The position numbers and the translations under genes are program-made. A DNA stretch of 64,000 nucleotides, from positions 1-64,000 of the forward strand of contig NZ_BJMV01000006.1 of assembly GCF_006539345.1 (NCBI RefSeq), in the 5' to 3' direction. The DNA is from Acetobacter peroxydans (GTDB taxonomy: Bacteria; Pseudomonadota; Alphaproteobacteria; Acetobacterales; Acetobacteraceae). Position 1 is the first letter of the stretch. Every line of letters begins with the position of its first letter. A model generated the notes under the pieces. It was not told the DNA's origin, ran no database searches, and saw only the letters and a program-made list of their open reading frames with translations. This document shows, piece by piece, positions 36,771 through 45,472 of the stretch.

Positions 36771-38528
36771 ATGCCGAACCGGGCAGGCCGCCCGGTTACT
36801 CTTTACACACACGCCTACACCAGAACGCGCATCAGCCTGATGGCGAGCGCCGCCATAGCGCTTCTGGCCGCCGGGATAGCCCGCGCCGACACACCTGCGA
36901 CACTCGACACGCTGGAAAAAGCCCACTTTCAGGCTGAATGGGCAGACAGCCCCGTGACCGCCACGCAGCTTGGCATCCACACGACAGACAGCCTGCTGGA
37001 CAATACCAGCCTTGCGGCCATCACTGCGCGCACAGACCGGCTGCACGCCGAGCGCACGGCGCTGGCCGCGCTCGACGTATCCGCCCTACCGCCAGACAGG
37101 CAGGATGACCGCGATATCCTGCTGGGTGAAATAGACCTCAGCCTGATCGAAAACGAACAGGTTCAGCCCTTCCTCCACAACCCGGATTTTTACGTCAATC
37201 TGGCCACGGACGGGCTTTACAGCCTCGTGAACAGGAACTTCGCGCCACTGGCCGACCGCCTGCGCGCCGTCATTGCGCGCGAACGCCAGATTCCCGGTAT
37301 GCTGGCCACCGGCGAGGCGCAGTTGACGCAGGTGCCTGATATCTTCATCGAAATCACGCAGGAAGATCTGGCCGGAGCATTGAGCCTGGTGGAGCAGGTC
37401 ATTCCCGCCGCCTTTGAGGCCATCCCCGACCGCAAAGCACGGGCCGAGTTACGCGCCAGCACGAAAAGCGCTCTGGCGGCCCTGAACGCCTACCAGCATT
37501 ACCTTGCGACGCTGAAGCCCGATGGCACCTTTGCGCTGGGGGCCGATACGCTCAGCGCCATGCTGGCCACTGAAGGCGTAACCCTGCCGCTCGATCAGGT
37601 GATAGCCGCCGGACGCGACCAGCTCCGCCATGATCAGGCGGCACTTGATGACGCGGCTCGGGCGGTCAATCCCCTGCACCCGGAACGGGCACTGGACAAC
37701 CTGCGCCGCGACCATACCCTTCCTGACGGGCTGATCCCGCTTGTCCAGAACCAGTTGGTCGATGCGCAGCGTTTTGTCGTGGCGCACAAACTGGTGACAC
37801 TGCCCGCCATGACCCTGCCCGTGGTCACCAGCACGCCGGCTTTCGAGCGTTCGCTGATTACCGCCGCCACGGACTGGCCCGGCCCGTTCGAGCGCGTGGC
37901 AACCACATCCTATTATTACATCACCCCCATAACGCTGGGCGGCACGGCCGAGAGCATTGAAGAGGCTATGGGCAACGCCAATACGCCCACCATGCTCGAC
38001 ACCACCATCCATGAGGCCATGCCGGGGCATTACGTGCAGGGACTTTACCTGCGGGCCAATCCGCAATGGTCGCTCACCCGCAAAAGTGCTCAGTCCTACG
38101 CCACAACAGAAGGCTGGGCGCATTATGTCGAGCAGATGATGGTGGAGCAGGGCTTTCATGGCGCGACACCGCGCCTGCATCTGGCCCAGCTACAGGAAGC
38201 CCTGCTGCGTGACTGCCGCTTTCTGGTGGCCTTTGGCCTGCACGCACAGAACATGAGCGTGCAGGACGCCACCGCGCTGATGCAGCACGAATGCTACCAG
38301 AGCCCCGCCGCCGCCTACAAGGAAGCCCGCCGGGGCACGATGGACCCCGGCTATTATTCCTATCTTCTGGGCAAGCTCATGATCCTGCGCCTGCGCGCGG
38401 ACATGCAGAAAACCGCCGGAAAGGATTTTTCGCTCCGGGCTTTCCACGATGGCCTGCTCAGCCGTGGGCTGGTGCCCATGCGCTTTATCCGCCGGGAAAT
38501 GACCGGCCATGACGGCCCGGCCCTGTAG
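36771..38528 (+). CDS. DUF885 family protein (predicted exported metallohydrolase)
   Basis: 585 residues from the chosen ATG. A signal sequence (RTRISLMASAAIALLAAGIA, cleaved near ARADT) predicts export to the periplasm. The DUF885 core includes STPAFERSLITAATDWPGPF-type elements and the zinc-binding TIHEAMPGHYVQGLYL (HExxxGH) with a downstream ATTEGWAHYVEQMMVEQG, the glutamate-bearing second motif. DUF885 proteins resemble M32/M2-type metallopeptidases, but no activity is established. The start is uncertain: ATGs at 36753 and 36771 and a GTG at 36720 are in frame, and none has a strong ribosome binding site. The shared terminator with rpsA follows. Confidence 0.85.
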   Translation: MPNRAGRPVTLYTHAYTRTRISLMASAAIALLAAGIARADTPATLDTLEKAHFQAEWADSPVTATQLGIHTTDSLLDNTSLAAITARTDRLHAERTALAALDVSALPPDRQDDRDILLGEIDLSLIENEQVQPFLHNPDFYVNLATDGLYSLVNRNFAPLADRLRAVIARERQIPGMLATGEAQLTQVPDIFIEITQEDLAGALSLVEQVIPAAFEAIPDRKARAELRASTKSALAALNAYQHYLATLKPDGTFALGADTLSAMLATEGVTLPLDQVIAAGRDQLRHDQAALDDAARAVNPLHPERALDNLRRDHTLPDGLIPLVQNQLVDAQRFVVAHKLVTLPAMTLPVVTSTPAFERSLITAATDWPGPFERVATTSYYYITPITLGGTAESIEEAMGNANTPTMLDTTIHEAMPGHYVQGLYLRANPQWSLTRKSAQSYATTEGWAHYVEQMMVEQGFHGATPRLHLAQLQEALLRDCRFLVAFGLHAQNMSVQDATALMQHECYQSPAAAYKEARRGTMDPGYYSYLLGKLMILRLRADMQKTAGKDFSLRAFHDGLLSRGLVPMRFIRREMTGHDGPAL

Positions 38529-38593
38529 CCAAACTAAAAAAATCCTCGGCACGAAACAGCGTCAGGAAAACTTCCGGTTCCTGTCCGGGCATG

Positions 38594-38628
38594 AAAAAAG
38601 GCGCCGCGAAAACCGCGACGCCTTTTTT
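38594..38628. terminator. Bidirectional terminator between DUF885 gene and rpsA
   Basis: AAAAAAGGCGCCGCG (38594-38608) pairs with CGCGACGCCTTTTTT (38614-38628), one mismatch. The A- and T-tracts on the two sides make it usable in both directions between these convergent genes. Confidence 0.85.
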
Positions 38629-38695
38629 ACAATCAAGCCAGACTGGCCTGCACCCGCCGGAACCGGAGTGACCCCCGGCCCCGACCGGGCCAGAA

Positions 38696-40414
38696 TCAGC
38701 CTTCGCCTTCGGTGTTACGACGACGGATAGCCGCGCCGAGGATATCACCGAGGGAAGCGCCGCTGTCAGCGGAGCCGTACTCGTTGATGGCCTGCTTGTC
38801 TTCTTCCATCTCGCGGCCCTTGATGGTCAGGGCCACCTTGCGGGCGGCGCGGTCAACGGACACCACCTTGGCATCCACGCGCTCGCCAACCGCGAAGCGC
38901 TCGGGGCGCTGCTCGGCCTTGTCGCGCGCCAGTTCCGCACGGCGGATGAAGCCGCTCAGAACGTCGTCCACCTTCACTTCGATCCCGTTGGACTGCACGG
39001 CCGTCACGATGCAGGTGACGATGGCGCCCTTCTGGATGGTGGCGAGGGCATCGGCTGCCGGGTCTTCCTGAAGCTGCTTGATACCGAGAGAGATACGCTC
39101 TTTCTCGACATCCACGTCCAGAACCTTGGCCTTCACGACCTGGCCCTTTTCGTAGTGCTTCATGGCGTCTTCGCCAGCTTCGTCCCAGGACAGGTCGGAC
39201 ATGTGAACCATGCCGTCGATGTCCGCAGACAGGCCGATGAACAGGCCGAATTCCGTGATGTTGCGGATTTCGCCTTCCACGGTCGAACCGACCTTGTACT
39301 CTTCGGCGAACTGCTCCCACGGGTTGCGCTGAACCTGCTTGAGACCCAGAGAGATGCGGCGCTTGGCGCTGTCCACATCCAGAACCATCACGTCCACTTC
39401 CTGAGAGGTCGCGACGATCTTGCCCGGATGGACGTTCTTCTTCGTCCAGGACATTTCGGACACGTGCACCAGACCTTCGACACCCGGCTCCAGCTCGACG
39501 AACGCGCCGTAGTCGGTGATGTTGGTCACGCGGCCCGTGAAGCGCGCACCCGGCGGGTACTTCAGCGCCACGTTTTCCCACGGATCAGCTTCAAGCTGCT
39601 TCATGCCCAGCGAGATACGCTGTGTGTCGGAGTTGAAGCGGATCACCTGCACGCGCACGGGCTGGCCGATCTGCAGAGCTTCGGACGGGTGGTTGATGCG
39701 CTTCCAGGCGATGTCGGTCACATGCAGCAGGCCATCGACGCCACCCAGATCCACGAACGCGCCGTAGTCGGTGATGTTCTTGACCACGCCATCGAGGATC
39801 ATGCCTTCGGTCAGGCCCTGGATCAGCTCGCTGCGCTGTTCGGCGCGGGTTTCTTCCAGCACGGCGCGACGCGACACGACGATGTTGCCACGAGCGCGAT
39901 CCATTTTCAGGATCTGGAAAGGCTGGGGAACACCCATCAGCGGGCCGACATCGCGCACGGGGCGGATATCAACCTGGCTGCCGGGCAGGAACGCCATGGC
40001 GCCGCCCAGATCCACCGTAAAGCCACCCTTGACGCGGCCATAGATGGTGCCGTTCACGCGCTGGTTGGCCTCGAACGCCTTTTCCAGGCTGGTCCAGGCT
40101 TCCTCGCGGCGGGCCTTCTCGCGGGACAGAACGATGCTGCCGTCACGGTCTTCATACCGTTCGACATACAGTTCCACCACGTCGCCGGGCTGGATTTCGG
40201 GCTTGACGCCGGGGGGGGCGAATTCGCGCAGGGCCACGCGGCCTTCGCTCTTCAGGCCGACATCAACGATCGCGTAGTCATCCGTCAGACGGACGATACG
40301 GCCACGGACGACGGACCCGTCGAAGCCGGTGTCGCGGCCCAGGGTTTCGTCAAGAAGGGATGCAAAATCTTCGCCGCGGAAATGATCCGTGGCATCAAGG
40401 GTGGCTGAAGCCAT
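38696..40414 (-). CDS. rpsA: 30S ribosomal protein S1
   Basis: Large mRNA-binding ribosomal protein of 572 residues with six S1 repeats, the full bacterial length. The recurrent signatures are seen several times: GAFVDLGGVDGLLHVTDIAW, GAFVELEPGVEGLVHVSEMS, and GLFIGLSADIDGMVHMSDLS. The N-terminal repeat (FDGSVVRGRIVRLTDDYAIV) docks to the 30S via S2. It is third in the leftward aroA-cmk-rpsA run, a conserved alphaproteobacterial arrangement, but 394 bp separate it from cmk, so it likely has its own promoter and leader. Confidence 0.98.
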   Translation of the reverse strand: MASATLDATDHFRGEDFASLLDETLGRDTGFDGSVVRGRIVRLTDDYAIVDVGLKSEGRVALREFAPPGVKPEIQPGDVVELYVERYEDRDGSIVLSREKARREEAWTSLEKAFEANQRVNGTIYGRVKGGFTVDLGGAMAFLPGSQVDIRPVRDVGPLMGVPQPFQILKMDRARGNIVVSRRAVLEETRAEQRSELIQGLTEGMILDGVVKNITDYGAFVDLGGVDGLLHVTDIAWKRINHPSEALQIGQPVRVQVIRFNSDTQRISLGMKQLEADPWENVALKYPPGARFTGRVTNITDYGAFVELEPGVEGLVHVSEMSWTKKNVHPGKIVATSQEVDVMVLDVDSAKRRISLGLKQVQRNPWEQFAEEYKVGSTVEGEIRNITEFGLFIGLSADIDGMVHMSDLSWDEAGEDAMKHYEKGQVVKAKVLDVDVEKERISLGIKQLQEDPAADALATIQKGAIVTCIVTAVQSNGIEVKVDDVLSGFIRRAELARDKAEQRPERFAVGERVDAKVVSVDRAARKVALTIKGREMEEDKQAINEYGSADSGASLGDILGAAIRRRNTEGEG

Positions 40415-40808
40415 GTGTAACCGTTAATCCTGCACCGAACCGGCACCCAATACTGGGCCGGGCGGGCTGTTCCTGCGCCCCGCGTCACGCGGCACGTCTT
40501 GCCTGGCCAACCGGCAGGAGCCTTCCCCCACCGCTGTAATGCAGGCCTTATCCATGCCGGCCACACACGCGGCCGACCCTGACTGCCCGCGTTATCCGGG
40601 CAAACCATGATTGCACAGAGACCACGCAAACAGAATTTGTCAACCCAAACAAACAGGGATGAGACATTCATTTGCTCCCGCCCCCGCCAGCGCGATGAAA
40701 GCGCGTGTGTTGCGCAGGAAAAATCGCCAGGGCCGTACACTGCGCGGGCCGGTAACCTCACCGCCATACCAGCGGGGCCTTAGCGCCCCGGCTGGTGCCG
40801 CAAACGCC
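40415..40808. other. rpsA upstream region
   Basis: A 394-bp gap between cmk and rpsA on the same strand. A stable inverted repeat just past the cmk stop (ACCAGCGGGGC 40768-40778 with GCCCCGGCTGGT 40785-40796) may act as a terminator or processing signal but has no T-tract. The rest should hold the rpsA promoter and leader. No gene is supported. Confidence 0.4.
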
Positions 40809-41489
40809 TCAGACTGCCGCAGTCCCGGCGAGTCGCGCGCGGGCCAGCCGCAGGGCCTCGGCCAGAACGGAGGCCGCATCCAGCGTATCGGTTTCGATCA
40901 CGCAGGCATCGGAGGCTATGCACAGGGGGGCCGTTTCACGCCCGGCATCCGCCGCGTCACGCGCGCGCAGGGCCTCTTCCATCTCTTGCAGTTTCTGCGC
41001 GGCCTCCGGGGCCGTGGTGTCGCCCCCCATCTGCAAAAAGCGCCGCAGCGCGCGCGTGGCGGGGGAGGCGGTAATGAACAGCTTGAGATCGGCATCCGGG
41101 AAAATCACCGTGCCGATGTCGCGCCCGTCCAGCACGGCACCGCTCTCGCGCGCAAAACGGCGCTGGGTTTCGACCAGAGCGGCGCGCACCAGCGGCTGCG
41201 CCGCAACCTTGCTGGCTGCCTCCGCCACTTCCGTGGCGCGCAGGTCAGGCCGACGCAGGGCATCGGGGCTGAGAGTCTGGGCAATGTCCTGCGCGGGGTC
41301 AGCCGGGTCGCGCCCGGCATCCAGCGCCAGACGGCCCACCGCGCGGTAGAGCAGTCCGGTATCAAGGTAGGGCAGCCCCAAAGCCTCGGCCAGACGCCGC
41401 GCCAGTGTTCCCTTGCCCGCCGCCGCCGGGCCGTCCACCGCGATAACGGGGCCGCCGCGCGCCATACTGGTGTCCTGCGCGCCGCTCAT
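40809..41489 (-). CDS. cmk: Cytidylate kinase
   Basis: Phosphorylates CMP/dCMP to the diphosphates; 226 residues. The P-loop is AVDGPAAAGKGTLARRLAEA. Substrate-binding motifs include YLDTGLLYRAVGRLALDAG and VLDGRDIGTVIFPDADLKLF, the latter diagnostic of Cmk. The start overlaps the aroA stop by four bases (ATGA at 41486-41489), so expression is coupled to aroA. Confidence 0.97.
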   Translation of the reverse strand: MSGAQDTSMARGGPVIAVDGPAAAGKGTLARRLAEALGLPYLDTGLLYRAVGRLALDAGRDPADPAQDIAQTLSPDALRRPDLRATEVAEAASKVAAQPLVRAALVETQRRFARESGAVLDGRDIGTVIFPDADLKLFITASPATRALRRFLQMGGDTTAPEAAQKLQEMEEALRARDAADAGRETAPLCIASDACVIETDTLDAASVLAEALRLARARLAGTAAV

Positions 41490-42838
41490 TGTGCGAACCC
41501 CGCACCAAGCTGGTTCATCAACGCCAGATATCCGGGAAAGCTGGTGTCGATAAAAGCGGTATCGTCTATCCGCACGGGCTGCCTGGCCACCAGCCCCATG
41601 ACAGAAGCGCTCATGGCCAGCCGGTGGTCCATATGGGTTGTGACCAGCCCGCCGCCGGGTATGGCGCCCCCGGTGCCGTACACCACAAGATCATCCCCCT
41701 CGATCTCGGCACGCACGCCGTTTTCACGCAGCATGGCGACGGTAGCGGACAGGCGGTCGCTCTCCTTCACCCGCAGTTCTTCCAGCCCGCAAAAACGCGA
41801 AACCCCGTGGGCGTGCGCGGCTGCGACGGCGAGCACGGGATATTCATCAATCATCGACGGAGCACGGGCGGCTGGCACCTCCACCCCCTGCAAGGTGGAA
41901 GCCCGCACATGCAGATCGCCCACAAGCTCTCCGCCGGAAGAAGCTTTCTCAACCACGTCGACCTGCGCGCCCATTTCCATCAGGGTGGTGAACAGCCCTG
42001 TCCGCAAGGGGTTGAGCCCCACATCCGTCAGGGTAATGGCCGACCCCGGCACCAGCAGGGCCGCCACCAGCGGAAACGCGGCGGAGGACGGGTCAGCCGG
42101 AACGAACAGTCCCTCACCCGGTGCCACCAGATCAGGTCGGCCTTCCAGCCGGATGATCCGCCCGCCTTCGGGGGTGCTTTCGACCTCGACCGTCGCGCCG
42201 AAATAGCGCAGCATGTTTTCAGTATGATCGCGCGTAGGCACCGGCTCTTCCACGCGTGTGGTGCCTGTCGCGTTCAGCCCCGCCAGCAGCACGGCGGATT
42301 TGACCTGTGCTGAAGCCACCGGCAGGCGATAGTCCAGCGCGGGCGGGTTGGCCTGCCCCCGTATGGCCAGCGGCAGCCGCCCGCCCTCACGGGCAATGAA
42401 GGTTGCTCCGGTAGCGGCCAGCGGGTCTGTCACGCGCTTCATGGGGCGGCGGCGCAGGCTGGCATCGCCCGTCATGACGGAGGCTATGCCGTGGCTGGCC
42501 AGAATACCCGAGAGCAGCCGCGCGGCGGTGCCGGAATTGCCCATGTCCAGCACATCATCAGGCTCGCTCAACTGCCCGACACCCGGCCCGGACACAACCC
42601 AGACCTCGCCCTGCTGCTCAACCTGTGCGCCCAGCGCGCGCATGGCGGCGGCGGTGCGCAGTACGTCCTCGCCTTCTAGCAGATGGTAGATCGTCGTCTC
42701 CCCACGCGCGAGGGCCGCGAACATGAGCGCGCGGTGGCTGATGGACTTGTCACCCGGCACGCGGATGACACCGCTCAGCGGGGCAGCGGGACGGCCCACG
42801 GTCAGCGGACGGGATGCGGAAGCAGGAGCATGTGTCAT
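41486..42838 (-). CDS. aroA: 3-phosphoshikimate 1-carboxyvinyltransferase (EPSP synthase)
   Basis: Sixth step of the shikimate pathway; 450 residues. The ATG at 42838 precedes the conserved LSGVIRVPGDKSISHRALMF; the frame stays open another 93 codons upstream, but that part is not family-like. LDMGNSGTAARLLSGILASH, ASLRRRPMKRVTDPLAATGA, and LEELRVKESDRLSATVAMLR are signatures. The ALA-type GNSGTA/RP-motif pattern and the alphaproteobacterial context suggest a class II (CP4-like) enzyme, but class was not tested. A decayed second copy of its 3' end lies at about 44990-45185. Confidence 0.97.
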   Translation of the reverse strand: MTHAPASASRPLTVGRPAAPLSGVIRVPGDKSISHRALMFAALARGETTIYHLLEGEDVLRTAAAMRALGAQVEQQGEVWVVSGPGVGQLSEPDDVLDMGNSGTAARLLSGILASHGIASVMTGDASLRRRPMKRVTDPLAATGATFIAREGGRLPLAIRGQANPPALDYRLPVASAQVKSAVLLAGLNATGTTRVEEPVPTRDHTENMLRYFGATVEVESTPEGGRIIRLEGRPDLVAPGEGLFVPADPSSAAFPLVAALLVPGSAITLTDVGLNPLRTGLFTTLMEMGAQVDVVEKASSGGELVGDLHVRASTLQGVEVPAARAPSMIDEYPVLAVAAAHAHGVSRFCGLEELRVKESDRLSATVAMLRENGVRAEIEGDDLVVYGTGGAIPGGGLVTTHMDHRLAMSASVMGLVARQPVRIDDTAFIDTSFPGYLALMNQLGAGFAQ

Positions 42839-43146
42839 ACCCTGTTCATTCCGGCGCACGCGCGCGCAAGTCAATCCGCCAGAAGGCGCGGCAGCATAAA
42901 AAAACACCTCTTCGGCCCCACCAACGCCGACACGGCAGCCACGGAAAAAATGCACACTACCCCACCTTCGGGTTTGACAGGAGAGCGAACACAATGGCAT
43001 TTGGCCTCGCTCTAGCGTCCGGTCGATTCTCACCGGCTGCGCCCCTGGCGGCAGCCCGACGGACTTGGCCGTATTTCCGGGGGTGCGCGCCCCCTTCCTT
43101 GTTTGATCAGACCTCAACCTTCTGATCAGGATCGACAGGTAGCAAG
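42839..43146. promoter_or_regulatory. Divergent aroA / FYDLN promoter region
   Basis: A 308-bp gap between divergent genes. It contains GC-rich segments that can fold (for example GTCCG...CGGAC across about 43018-43068) and an 8-bp perfect inverted repeat next to the FYDLN ribosome binding site. No small gene is supported. Confidence 0.4.
43104..43128 (+). promoter_or_regulatory. Inverted repeat in the 5' region of the FYDLN gene
   Basis: TGATCAGA (43104-43111) and TCTGATCA (43121-43128) form a perfect 8-bp inverted repeat with a 9-bp spacer. It ends 18 bp before the start codon and just ahead of the ACAGG ribosome binding site. It could be an operator or a leader hairpin affecting translation. 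Confidence 0.45.
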
Positions 43147-43476
43147 ATGTCCCAGCCCGATCTCGGCACCAAACGCGTCTGCGTCTCCTGCGGTGCCCGC
43201 TTTTACGATCTGAGCCGCGCTCCCGCAGTTTGCCCCAAGTGCGGTACTGAACAGCCCGCTCTGGTTCCCCGCCTGCGCCGCAGCATGGATAGCCCGTCTG
43301 CCATCCCGGCCAGTGTCGCCCCCGTCAAGCAGGATGACGAGGATATCGATCTCGATACCGATACCGGCGAAGACGATGATGACGTGATGGAGGATTCGGC
43401 CGATCTGGACGATGACGACGACGACATCAGCTCCGACATTGATGTCAGCTCCGATTCCGAAGACCACGAATCCTGA
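43147..43476 (+). CDS. FYDLN (TIGR02300-type) acid-rich zinc-ribbon protein
   Basis: Small alphaproteobacterial protein of unknown function (109 residues). The N-terminus GTKRVCVSCGARFYDLSRAP and VCPKCGTEQPALVPR give two CxxC pairs of a zinc ribbon with the FYDL hallmark. The C-terminal half is a run of Asp/Glu (DDEDIDLDTDTGEDDDDVME onward). It is commonly placed near aroA in this lineage, as here. Function is unknown; the zinc ribbon plus acidic tail suggests a nucleic-acid or protein-binding adaptor, by analogy only. Confidence 0.9.
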   Translation: MSQPDLGTKRVCVSCGARFYDLSRAPAVCPKCGTEQPALVPRLRRSMDSPSAIPASVAPVKQDDEDIDLDTDTGEDDDDVMEDSADLDDDDDDISSDIDVSSDSEDHES

Positions 43477-43507
43477 GCCACACCGCCCGTGCCTGATGTC
43501 GCGCCCG

Positions 43508-43590
43508 GACGGCCTGCCATAGGCCAGGTGTGAACAAAAAGAGCGTTATCGAGCCTGACCATGCACCATGGTCAGGCTTTTTTATGTCTA
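43508..43590 (+). repeat. Terminator module, copy 1 (repeat with 45198-45280)
   Basis: This segment and 45198-45280 share a clear alignment: both contain GACGGCCTGC, then TGAACAAAAA, then GCCTGACCATGCAC and ATGGTCAG with a T-run. The two copies are diverged (several mismatches and small indels), in the same orientation, and bracket the GT14 gene. Confidence 0.8.
43552..43584 (+). terminator. Intrinsic terminator of the FYDLN gene
   Basis: AGCCTGACCAT (43552-43562) pairs perfectly with ATGGTCAGGCT (43568-43578), followed by a T-run. This strong hairpin ends the FYDLN transcript. Confidence 0.9.
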
Positions 43591-43861
43591 TTTTTCAGGA
43601 CGCCCCATGCCAGACACCAATCGGCATTCCGCCGGGTCGAGCCAAGGCGATCGTTAAGACAATCGTTAATAAAACGCGCCGTGTGTTCATGGGACGGGTT
43701 ATTCAGCGAAAGAATTGCCAGGATTTTGAACATCAACCCCAGAGCAAAGGGATTTTCGAAATCTTCTGACACCCCTCGGCACAGCGAGAGCGGCGCGCAC
43801 CAGATTCTATAGCTTGGTATTGAGCCATTCCGTTGACCAATGGAGGGCGAAATAGTAAATT
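43591..43861. other. Region upstream of the GT14 gene
   Basis: Part of the 385-bp gap between the FYDLN and GT14 genes. Apart from the terminator module it shows only short, unsupported frames. The sequence is poorer in GC than the flanking core genes and probably contains the GT14 promoter. No insertion-sequence end or attachment site was recognised. Confidence 0.35.
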
Positions 43862-44929
43862 ATGATACGTTACGTAAACAGAAATTTGTCCTCTTCACGG
43901 AACCGCGCCCAAAAAAAGCTCTGGCTTGAGGCGAAGCTTGTAAAGCCAGGGCAGGTATTAGCGAGAGCAGGATTTTCAGAACTTATGACCGACCGGCGTT
44001 CGACGATTGCCTATCTCGTCATGGCCCATGCAATAAACGACCAACTGAAACTCCTAATCGACAGTCTTCTTTCCGATCCCAGGGCCCGTCTGTATATCCA
44101 TATCGATGCAAAAGTCACGGACATCGGTCGGCTCCCCGCAGATGCGGATCAGGTAAAGGTTCTGACCGATCGAACAATCGTAAACTGGGGCGGCTTTTCT
44201 GTGGTCGAGGCCACCCTTGCACTTCTGAATGTTGCTTTGCTGGACAAGGAAAATGAGCGATTCGTTCTTCTGAGCGGGTCGTGCTTTCCGCTGCGTGACC
44301 CCGTGACGGTCGGGGATGCAATTCTTGCGCAGGACAAGCCTTCCTTCGCAGTGTGGGGCAGGATCGACCCTTCTCTGGCAGAGAACGAAAATCTGGGACG
44401 CTACGTAGTCACTAAATATCACCCGTTTGATATTCAAAAAATAAATCCGAAAAACAATGGCGTGAATGCTTTTTTATGGAACATATTCAAGATCATAAAT
44501 AATAAAGCACCATATGAACGCAAAATTGAAATAGATGATCTGTGGAAAGGATCACAATTCTTCTTAATCCAGCGCGATATTGCTATATCCTTCGTCAAGC
44601 CCTGCAAGAAACTGGTTCACGCGCTTCGCTTTGCGATGGCCCCGGATGAGATATTTTTCACCACGCTTTACGTTCGTTGGGCCAAGCAGCGCAATATCCC
44701 TGTTTCATTAACTGACCCAAAAACAGAAAATCAGAATATTCATTATATAAGAAAGAGAAATTCTCGTAGCCGCCCTCTGTTGCATCGTCTTTTCGTTCCG
44801 ATTGACCTTCGGATTCTCGATCGGAAGGATATCGACGCAGCAGTTGAGAGTGGCGCTCTGTTTGCCCGCAAATGCTCTTTTGAGGTCTCACAGAAGATCA
44901 AGTCATTTTGGAACGACAAGGCAGCATAA
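43862..44929 (+). CDS. Core-2/I-branching (GT14) family glycosyltransferase
   Basis: Putative beta-1,6-N-acetylglucosaminyl- or xylosyl-transferase of 355 residues. GT14 features: STIAYLVMAHAINDQLKLLI, RARLYIHIDAKV, GGFSVVEATLALLNVALL, RFVLLSGSCFPLRD, LWKGSQFFLIQRDIAISFV, and MAPDEIFFTTLYVRWAKQ (the DE pair near the active site). No signal or membrane segment is seen, so it is probably cytosolic and may decorate a surface glycan precursor. GGAGGG lies about 14 bases before the first ATG; the ATG at 43985 is an alternative. It sits alone between diverged repeats and an aroA remnant, and its base composition is lower in GC than the core genes around it, consistent with acquisition by transfer. 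Confidence 0.85.
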   Translation: MIRYVNRNLSSSRNRAQKKLWLEAKLVKPGQVLARAGFSELMTDRRSTIAYLVMAHAINDQLKLLIDSLLSDPRARLYIHIDAKVTDIGRLPADADQVKVLTDRTIVNWGGFSVVEATLALLNVALLDKENERFVLLSGSCFPLRDPVTVGDAILAQDKPSFAVWGRIDPSLAENENLGRYVVTKYHPFDIQKINPKNNGVNAFLWNIFKIINNKAPYERKIEIDDLWKGSQFFLIQRDIAISFVKPCKKLVHALRFAMAPDEIFFTTLYVRWAKQRNIPVSLTDPKTENQNIHYIRKRNSRSRPLLHRLFVPIDLRILDRKDIDAAVESGALFARKCSFEVSQKIKSFWNDKAA

Positions 44930-44989
44930 TCGACCGCGATGTGCGGCTCGGCACCAGAAGCTTTTTTGCTCTCCTCGCCAAAACAGGAA

Positions 44990-45185
44990 AGATCCGGAAA
45001 AGCTGATATCAGTGACAGCGGTGTCGTCTATCCGCACGGGCCGCTCGGCCACCAGCCCCATGACAGAAGCGCTCATGGCCTGACGGTGGTCCATATAGGC
45101 TGTGACCCGTCCGCCGCCGGGGATTACGCCCCTCCCGTGCCGCACGCCACAAGATCATCCTCTTCAATCTCGGTGCCCACGCCTG
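44990..45185 (-). pseudogene. Decayed partial duplicate of aroA (3' end)
   Basis: Read on the minus strand, this segment encodes the EPSP synthase C-terminal region: VIPGGGRVTAYMDHRQAMSA continuing SVMGLVAERPVRIDDTAVTD. The intact aroA has AIPGGGLVTTHMDHRLAMSA and SVMGLVARQPVRIDDTAFID (about 41545-41680). Long identical DNA runs are visible, such as CCAGCCCCATGACAGAAGCGCTCATGGCC in both; the whole is diverged, with no start and a changed C-terminus. It is joined directly to a copy of the FYDLN terminator module. So it looks like a tandem copy of the aroA-FYDLN locus that lost about 1.8 kb in the middle. Confidence 0.85.
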
Positions 45186-45197
45186 ACACCGTGTCCC

Positions 45198-45280
45198 GAC
45201 GGCCTGCGATAAGGCAGGAGTGAACAAAAAGGCATTACTGCAGGCCTGACCATGCACAATGGTCAGTTTTTTGTGCCTGC
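45198..45280 (+). repeat. Terminator module, copy 2 (repeat with 43508-43590)
   Basis: Diverged direct copy of 43508-43590, including the hairpin CTGACCAT (45246-45253) with ATGGTCAG (45259-45266) and a T-run. The stem is two to three pairs shorter than in copy 1. It may stop transcription coming from the GT14 gene. Confidence 0.8.
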
Positions 45281-45428
45281 ATCATTCTGTTTTTTCCTCT
45301 GGCTAGCCGCGCGCAACTTTTGATAAGAGAAACTTGGCGTTCGGATTGCCAGATACGGCTCTAAACCTTTTCAATAAAATTATAATTTACCATGTGTTCA
45401 GCATAAAAATAGAGTGGTGAAATCGTTA

Positions 45429-45434
45429 TATAAT
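45429..45434 (+). promoter_or_regulatory. Candidate -10 element for the orphan gene at 45473
   Basis: TATAAT occurs 38 bp before the ATG, in AT-rich DNA. The matching -35 is poor, so this is only a candidate. Confidence 0.3.
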
Positions 45435-45472
45435 CCGTACAGAGACCAACAAAACTTAATGGAATTATAACA

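Larger units (their letters stand above)
44930..45472. other. Scarred intergenic region with aroA remnant and second terminator module
   Basis: A 543-bp gap without an intact gene. It holds a decayed aroA 3' fragment (44990-45185) and a second terminator module (45198-45280). Beyond that is AT-rich sequence leading into the orphan gene at 45473, with a possible promoter. A weaker resemblance to the extreme 3' end of aroA may reach back to about 44938. Confidence 0.7.

Noticed and set aside
42960..43100. A riboswitch or structured leader before aroA or the FYDLN gene
   Set aside because: The segment is GC-rich and foldable, but no known aptamer core was recognised.
42839..43117. A 93-codon N-terminal extension of aroA
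   Set aside because: It covers the divergent promoter region and has no similarity to EPSP synthase N-termini.
44903..45145. An 80-codon minus-strand frame after the GT14 gene as a functional gene
   Set aside because: Its N-terminal half is the decayed aroA C-terminus and the remainder is unrelated; better called a pseudogene remnant.
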